A DNA stretch of 10,179 bases from Bacteroidales bacterium H10 (GTDB lineage: Bacteria > Bacteroidota > Bacteroidia > Bacteroidales > Muribaculaceae): contig DAAV01000121.1 of assembly GCA_001701295.1 (NCBI GenBank), forward strand, positions 24,539 through 34,717, in the 5' to 3' direction. Positions 5,763 to 10,179 of this stretch are shown here, one piece after another. The notes under the pieces were generated by a model. The model had not been told where the DNA came from, made no database searches, and saw nothing but the letters and a program-made list of their open reading frames with translations. Position 1 is the stretch's first letter, and every line of letters starts with the position of its first letter. Position numbers and translations under genes: made by a program.

Positions 5763-7685
5763 ATGACGACCGGAATGATAATGTCTATGATCGTAGCGGT
5801 CGCCACCGACAGCGTGCCCCAGGTCTTTCAAGAAGACGGCAACTTCGCCGATCTCGAAGACCTGGTGGTCACTGCCACCAGGACGCCCAAATCGTTGAAA
5901 GACGTTCCGGTGGTGACAAGGCTGATCTCAAGAGATGAAATACGGAAGACTGACGCGACAAACATACAGGATCTTCTCACCGAAGAACTGCCGGGTCTCG
6001 AATTCGGATATGCCATGAGTCAGGAAACCTCTCTCAACATGAGCGGTTTCGGAGGCAACGCGGTTCTCTTTCTTGTAGACGGAGAGAGACTGGCCGGAGA
6101 GACTATGGACAATGTGGACTACAATCGTCTGAATCTCGAGAACATCGGCCGGGTCGAAGTCGTCAAAGGTGCGGCATCGGCGCTCTACGGCGCAAACGCC
6201 GTAGGCGGCGTGGTCAACCTGATCTCAAGCGAGCGCACGGAACCCTGGCATGTCAACATCAACTCCCGCTACCGCTCTTTCGGCAACGAATGGCGTGTCG
6301 GAGGCGAGGCAAGTTTCAATGCAGGAAAATGGAACTCTAACACCACCGTGCAGTATACACATTCGAACACGGTCGACCTGACCGATGTGTTCGACACGGA
6401 ATCCAAGATACATCAGATCTTCGGAGGCCGTACATTCAACGTCAAGGAACGTCTCCAGTTCCGTCCCGTTCAGAATCTGCGTCTCATAGCACGCGGAAGC
6501 TTCTTCGACCGTATCAGCACACGGTCGAACTATGACGACCATTACAAGGACTATTCGGGAGGACTCAGAGGCATATGGGATATCTCTTCCTCCGACAATC
6601 TTGAACTGACCTACGGCTATGACCAGTATGACAAGGCCCGCTATGTCGACGACCGTCGCACACACGACCACGATTACAGCAACCGTCAGCATACACTCCA
6701 CGGACTTTATTCGCATTTCTGGGGAATCGGCACACTGACCGTTGGTGCCGACTATATGAACGATTACCTGACTACCTATCAGTTTATCGACAATACCCAT
6801 CACTCACAGTATTCTGTCGACGCGTTCGCCCAGTTCGATTATAACCCGCTGACATGGTTCAATGTCATAGCGAGCATACGCGAGGATTATTTCTCCGGTG
6901 CCGACACAGGGGCACTTACAGGACGACTCGCCATGATGTTCAAGCCCCGCCCTCTGACCATACGCGCGTCTTATGCCGGAGGCTTCCGCGCTCCCACTCT
7001 CAAGGAGATGTATATGAACTTCGACATGGCCGGCATACAGATGATTTACGGAAATCCCGATCTGAAGCCGGAACGCAGTCATAATTTCAATATCTCGCTC
7101 GAACGTAACGGGGCGGTGAACTCCTCCGCTTTCGCAGGAGCCTACAGTGTGACGGCCTCAGGTTATTACAGCCTTTATGACCGCAGAATAACCACCACCG
7201 ACTTTGCCGGTGACGCCGACCGCGAGGAAGGAGCGATATACTGCAACGAGGATGGCGTAAAGGTAGGCGGACTCGATGTGACCGCCCGTTACAGATTCCG
7301 TTGCGGAGCAGGTGTAAAGGCAAGCTACAATTATCTTCACACCTGGGGACGCTCGGTCGACTCCCAGTTCTCCCAGCCCCGTCCACATTCCGCCACATGG
7401 AGACTCGACTACGAAAAGGAATTCGGTAAATTTTACCGTCTCTACGCCGCTGTCTCGGGCCGCTATCTTTCAGCGCCCGACACAAAACTCGAATCGGACG
7501 GAGCCTATTCGCTCTGGAAGTTCACTCTCGAACAGCAGGTGTGGCACGGCGTGAGCGTGAATATCATAGTCGACAATCTTCTCAATTACAAGCCTAAAAT
7601 ATATTATTGGAATTCAGCGCCCACCGACGGCATATCTTTTTCCGTAGGCGTGTCGCTCGACATAAATGAAATTTCAGGCAAATAA
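5763..7685 (+). CDS. hmuR: TonB-dependent outer-membrane receptor, HmuR-like (probable haem receptor)
   Basis: This 640-residue protein is an outer-membrane beta-barrel that imports its ligand with energy from TonB. A TonB-box-like DLVVTATR lies at residues 33-40. The plug contains SGFGGNAVLFLVDGERL (94-110) and KGAASALYGANAVGGVVN, then a barrel fills the rest. The FRAP box (408-411) and NPDL box (431-434) are the paired motifs of haem receptors such as HmuR and HemR. Residue 422 between them is methionine, near where HmuR of P. gingivalis has a haem-binding histidine, and the first histidine of the protein is H163, after the plug. The barrel has a histidine-rich stretch with THDHDYSNRQH. The start is fixed because an in-frame TAA lies at 5748-5750; the resulting signal peptide is short and lacks Lys or Arg. 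The C terminus (GVSLDINEISGK) lacks the usual final aromatic residue. Size suits a haem or siderophore receptor and is too small for SusC. The haem assignment is moderately sure. Confidence 0.88.
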   Translation: MTTGMIMSMIVAVATDSVPQVFQEDGNFADLEDLVVTATRTPKSLKDVPVVTRLISRDEIRKTDATNIQDLLTEELPGLEFGYAMSQETSLNMSGFGGNAVLFLVDGERLAGETMDNVDYNRLNLENIGRVEVVKGAASALYGANAVGGVVNLISSERTEPWHVNINSRYRSFGNEWRVGGEASFNAGKWNSNTTVQYTHSNTVDLTDVFDTESKIHQIFGGRTFNVKERLQFRPVQNLRLIARGSFFDRISTRSNYDDHYKDYSGGLRGIWDISSSDNLELTYGYDQYDKARYVDDRRTHDHDYSNRQHTLHGLYSHFWGIGTLTVGADYMNDYLTTYQFIDNTHHSQYSVDAFAQFDYNPLTWFNVIASIREDYFSGADTGALTGRLAMMFKPRPLTIRASYAGGFRAPTLKEMYMNFDMAGIQMIYGNPDLKPERSHNFNISLERNGAVNSSAFAGAYSVTASGYYSLYDRRITTTDFAGDADREEGAIYCNEDGVKVGGLDVTARYRFRCGAGVKASYNYLHTWGRSVDSQFSQPRPHSATWRLDYEKEFGKFYRLYAAVSGRYLSAPDTKLESDGAYSLWKFTLEQQVWHGVSVNIIVDNLLNYKPKIYYWNSAPTDGISFSVGVSLDINEISGK

Positions 7686-7709
7686 ACTTGGAAACAAAAC
7701 CCTTGGTTC

Positions 7710-10179
7710 ATGAAACTTAAGAGTAGAAAATCAATCATATTGATTTCAATCTGCTGCGCTTTGGCAATAGGCGCGGCAGTTTTCGCGTGGTGCCGTCTGG
7801 CTTCGCGCACCAATATAGCTTTCGTAAATTATCAGGCCATCACCCTCGGGCAGATAGCGGCGGCCAATGACAATTCCTCCGTCCGCATATCGGAACTGTC
7901 AGTCGAGGATCTCGACAAGGCCGGCAAGTATGACATGATCTTCCTCAACGGCATGGGACTGCGCGTCACCGACGAGCAGAGACAGGCCCTCATAGATGCA
8001 GCCGACAAAGGCACGCCTGTCATGACCACAGCCGTGACCAATCCTCAGAACAATATATTGTCTGTCGATTCCGTCGATGTCGCCTGTCTGAAACAATATC
8101 TTACCGGAGGAAGAAGCAACTATCGCAACATGCTCCGCTATGTCCGCCGTTTCATCGACGGGAAGCGGCTCTTCGCCCCGATGCCCGGAGATCCGGTTCT
8201 CACCGCATCCTCGCTGCTGTATTATCCTTCGGCTGAGGATGATCTCAATTTCGCCTCCGTAGCCGAATATGAGAATTATCTGCGCAAGGCAGGAAAATGG
8301 ATCGAGGGTGCGCCCCGGATCATTCTCACGGGCCAGATGGGAGTCACCGACAGCCTCGTGAACGCTCTGGAGCGTTCGGGCAACATGGTCTATCCTGTCA
8401 ACTCCATACAGATGTTCGTCAACAAAGGCCATGCCGACTCAGTAGCGGCCTCGGCCATGATCAATCTCGCACACGGCCGTATGGGCGACGAGATCGTCGA
8501 TTATCTCAAACGTGCCGACATCCCTCTCTTCGCGCCTCTTAACGCCAATCGTGACTATCAGGAATGGATGGACGACAAGATGGGCATGAACGGAGGCTTT
8601 CTGTCGCAGAGTGTGGTCACTCCCGAAATAGACGGAGCCGTCAGGCCATATACTCTCTTCGCACATTTCGAAGGAGAGGACGGGCTGCCCCGCGTCGAGG
8701 CCATATCCGACAGGCTCGACAGTTTTGTAGAGACAGTCGGCAATTACATTGCATTGCGACGCAAATCAAACGCTGAGAAAAAAATCGCCATTTTCTATTT
8801 CAAAGGTCCGGGGCAGAACGCTCTTGTAGCCGAAGGCATGGAAGTGGCGCCGTCACTATATAACCTGCTCTCCCGCCTCCGTTCGGAGGGATATCGTGTC
8901 GGCAACCTGCCGGCGTCGGCCGCGGAACTCGAACGCATGATAAATGAAAACGGACGCGTGTTCAACGAATACGCCGCCGGCCGCAAGGATGAATTCGTGA
9001 AGCGCAACTCACCCGAACTTGTGTCCAGAGCCGAATACGACAGCTGGACAGCAAAAGCGCTGTCTCCCGAAATGCGTGCGGCCGCGGACTCTGTCGACGG
9101 GGAATTCCCCGGACACGGACTTGCCGATGACAAAGGAAATCTCGCGCTCGCACGTCTGAGATTCGGAAATGTGGTGCTGATCCCGCAGACGGCCGCAGGT
9201 CTTGGCGATGACGATTTCAAGATCGTACACGGCACGGATGCCGCGCCCCCTCATAATTACATCGCGGCATATCTCTGGGCAAAATATGGATTCGGAGCCG
9301 ACGCCCTGATGCATTTCGGCGCACACGGTTCTCTTGAATTCACACCCCGCAAACAGGTGGCTCTCGGCAGCGAGGACTGGCCCGACCGCCTCGTGGGCAC
9401 AATGCCCCACATATATCTGTGGGCCACATCCAATGTCGGTGAGGCCATGATGGCCAAACGGCGCGCCTATGCCGGGATAGTCAACTATCTGACACCGCCG
9501 TTCCTTGAAAGCAACGTGCGCGGCATCTATAAAAATCTTATGGACGCCCTGACTGCGTATTCCGCTTCCCGCACAAATGCCGACAGTGTCCGCAACGGGC
9601 GGCTTGTCAAGAAATATGCTGAGCAGCTCGGCATACACCGCGATCTGCGTCCCGACAGCGTACTCACAAAACCCTGGTCGGATTTTGACATCATGAGAGT
9701 CGGGAATTTTGCAGACGAACTCGCCAACGAGAAAATGACCGGAGCGCACTACGTCCTCGGCGTACCCTACTCGGCCGAAAACATACGCTCCACCGTTCTT
9801 GCCATGACTGTCGATCCGGTCGCCCACAGCCTTCACAAACTCGCCGGTTCAAAAGGTTCTGTCGGCGCTTTCCGCCCCAAGGCTTCAGAACTTGTAAATT
9901 CTCTGCTTGCCAAAGGCGGCGTCCCTGACGATGATTTCATATGCAGGGCGGCAGGCATATCTAAGGAAATGCTCGACAGCGCACGGCATATAACTGAAGA
10001 GATCGCCGGCTCGAAAGACATGCTTTCGCGAATGATGGTCATGGGCTCGTCGATGAACGCCCCCCCGGAAAAAGCGTTACGCATTGCAGACCGTCCGGCT
10101 GTAAGGAAGCATCGTGGCATGATACCCGGCATGTCGCCCGAGAAGGCTCTTGAGATGGCCCGCAAGATGGGTGCCGATG
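7710..10179 (+). CDS. hmuS: Membrane-anchored CobN-like protein, HmuS-type (probable haem iron-removing chelatase), 3' end outside window
   Basis: The frame stays open from the ATG at 7710 to the window edge, giving 823 residues of an incomplete protein. It belongs to the CobN/BchH large-subunit family of porphyrinoid metal chelatases. Family blocks seen in order are PEIDG (305-309), RRKSNAEKKIAIFYF followed by GPG (350-368), GYRVGNLP, MHFGAHGSLEF (534-544, with H535 and H539), WPDRLVGTMP, and AKRRAYAGIVNYLTPP (582-597). Unlike cytoplasmic CobN, it begins with a basic stretch and a hydrophobic helix (about residues 8-28), so the body probably lies in the periplasm. The gene starts 24 bases after the receptor gene, the place of hmuS. 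HmuS of Bacteroides thetaiotaomicron is reported to remove iron from haem under anaerobic reducing conditions, so the same role is inferred here. Cobalt insertion for B12 is less likely: no CobS, CobT or other cobalamin genes are in view. Transport genes like hmuTUV would be expected downstream. Confidence 0.88.
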   Translation, partial: MKLKSRKSIILISICCALAIGAAVFAWCRLASRTNIAFVNYQAITLGQIAAANDNSSVRISELSVEDLDKAGKYDMIFLNGMGLRVTDEQRQALIDAADKGTPVMTTAVTNPQNNILSVDSVDVACLKQYLTGGRSNYRNMLRYVRRFIDGKRLFAPMPGDPVLTASSLLYYPSAEDDLNFASVAEYENYLRKAGKWIEGAPRIILTGQMGVTDSLVNALERSGNMVYPVNSIQMFVNKGHADSVAASAMINLAHGRMGDEIVDYLKRADIPLFAPLNANRDYQEWMDDKMGMNGGFLSQSVVTPEIDGAVRPYTLFAHFEGEDGLPRVEAISDRLDSFVETVGNYIALRRKSNAEKKIAIFYFKGPGQNALVAEGMEVAPSLYNLLSRLRSEGYRVGNLPASAAELERMINENGRVFNEYAAGRKDEFVKRNSPELVSRAEYDSWTAKALSPEMRAAADSVDGEFPGHGLADDKGNLALARLRFGNVVLIPQTAAGLGDDDFKIVHGTDAAPPHNYIAAYLWAKYGFGADALMHFGAHGSLEFTPRKQVALGSEDWPDRLVGTMPHIYLWATSNVGEAMMAKRRAYAGIVNYLTPPFLESNVRGIYKNLMDALTAYSASRTNADSVRNGRLVKKYAEQLGIHRDLRPDSVLTKPWSDFDIMRVGNFADELANEKMTGAHYVLGVPYSAENIRSTVLAMTVDPVAHSLHKLAGSKGSVGAFRPKASELVNSLLAKGGVPDDDFICRAAGISKEMLDSARHITEEIAGSKDMLSRMMVMGSSMNAPPEKALRIADRPAVRKHRGMIPGMSPEKALEMARKMGAD

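Noticed and set aside
6225..6803. Antisense open frame of 192 codons inside the receptor gene
   Set aside because: It is a shadow of the receptor, with no recognisable domain and no promoter.
9009..9836. Antisense open frame of 275 codons inside the CobN-like gene
   Set aside because: The sense frame carries conserved chelatase motifs throughout this stretch; the antisense frame carries none that I recognise.
7710..10179. Cobalamin-synthesis cobaltochelatase CobN
   Set aside because: The family match is real, but the membrane anchor and the haem-receptor neighbourhood fit HmuS better. It remains the main alternative.

Overview
The window looks like chromosomal DNA of a gut-type Bacteroidales bacterium, possibly Muribaculaceae (family is a guess). 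The signs are a fused MurF-alanine racemase gene, a free-standing four-helix-bundle protein, promoters of the Bacteroidetes form (TTG/TTTG, 19-20 bases, TAnnTTTG), A-rich leaders in place of strong Shine-Dalgarno sites, and a lipoprotein with an SDD-type surface-export signal. All recognised genes are on the + strand.

Layout. Bases 1-282 hold a long imperfect palindrome (11-120) and a probable promoter. Bases 283-2769 encode the bifunctional MurF/alanine racemase for the peptidoglycan stem peptide. Bases 2770-2945 hold a near-consensus promoter followed by an imperfect 9-base tandem repeat enclosed by a 10-bp stem; together they form the leader of a four-helix-bundle gene (2946-3494). A hairpin follows its stop codon. 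A second near-consensus promoter (3657-3687) opens a tightly packed four-gene operon that runs off the right edge.

The operon encodes, in order, a PepSY-type four-helix membrane protein (3741-5258), a surface-type calycin-like lipoprotein (5281-5757), a TonB-dependent receptor with FRAP and NPDL boxes (5763-7685), and a CobN-like protein with an N-terminal membrane anchor (7710 to the edge, incomplete). The order lipoprotein, receptor, CobN-like protein matches hmuY-hmuR-hmuS of the Porphyromonas/Bacteroides haem-uptake operons. My reading is that the lipoprotein captures haem at the surface, the receptor imports it with TonB energy, and the HmuS-like protein removes iron at the inner membrane, perhaps with electrons passed by the PepSY protein.

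The most interesting points are departures from the Porphyromonas model. The lipoprotein is a calycin-like barrel rather than a recognisable HmuY, and it contains no histidine. The receptor has no histidine in its plug and carries methionine near the place where HmuR has a haem-binding histidine between its two boxes. This suggests a methionine-based haem relay feeding a reductive de-chelatase, which is a hypothesis. Haem as the substrate is itself inferred from family resemblance and gene order.
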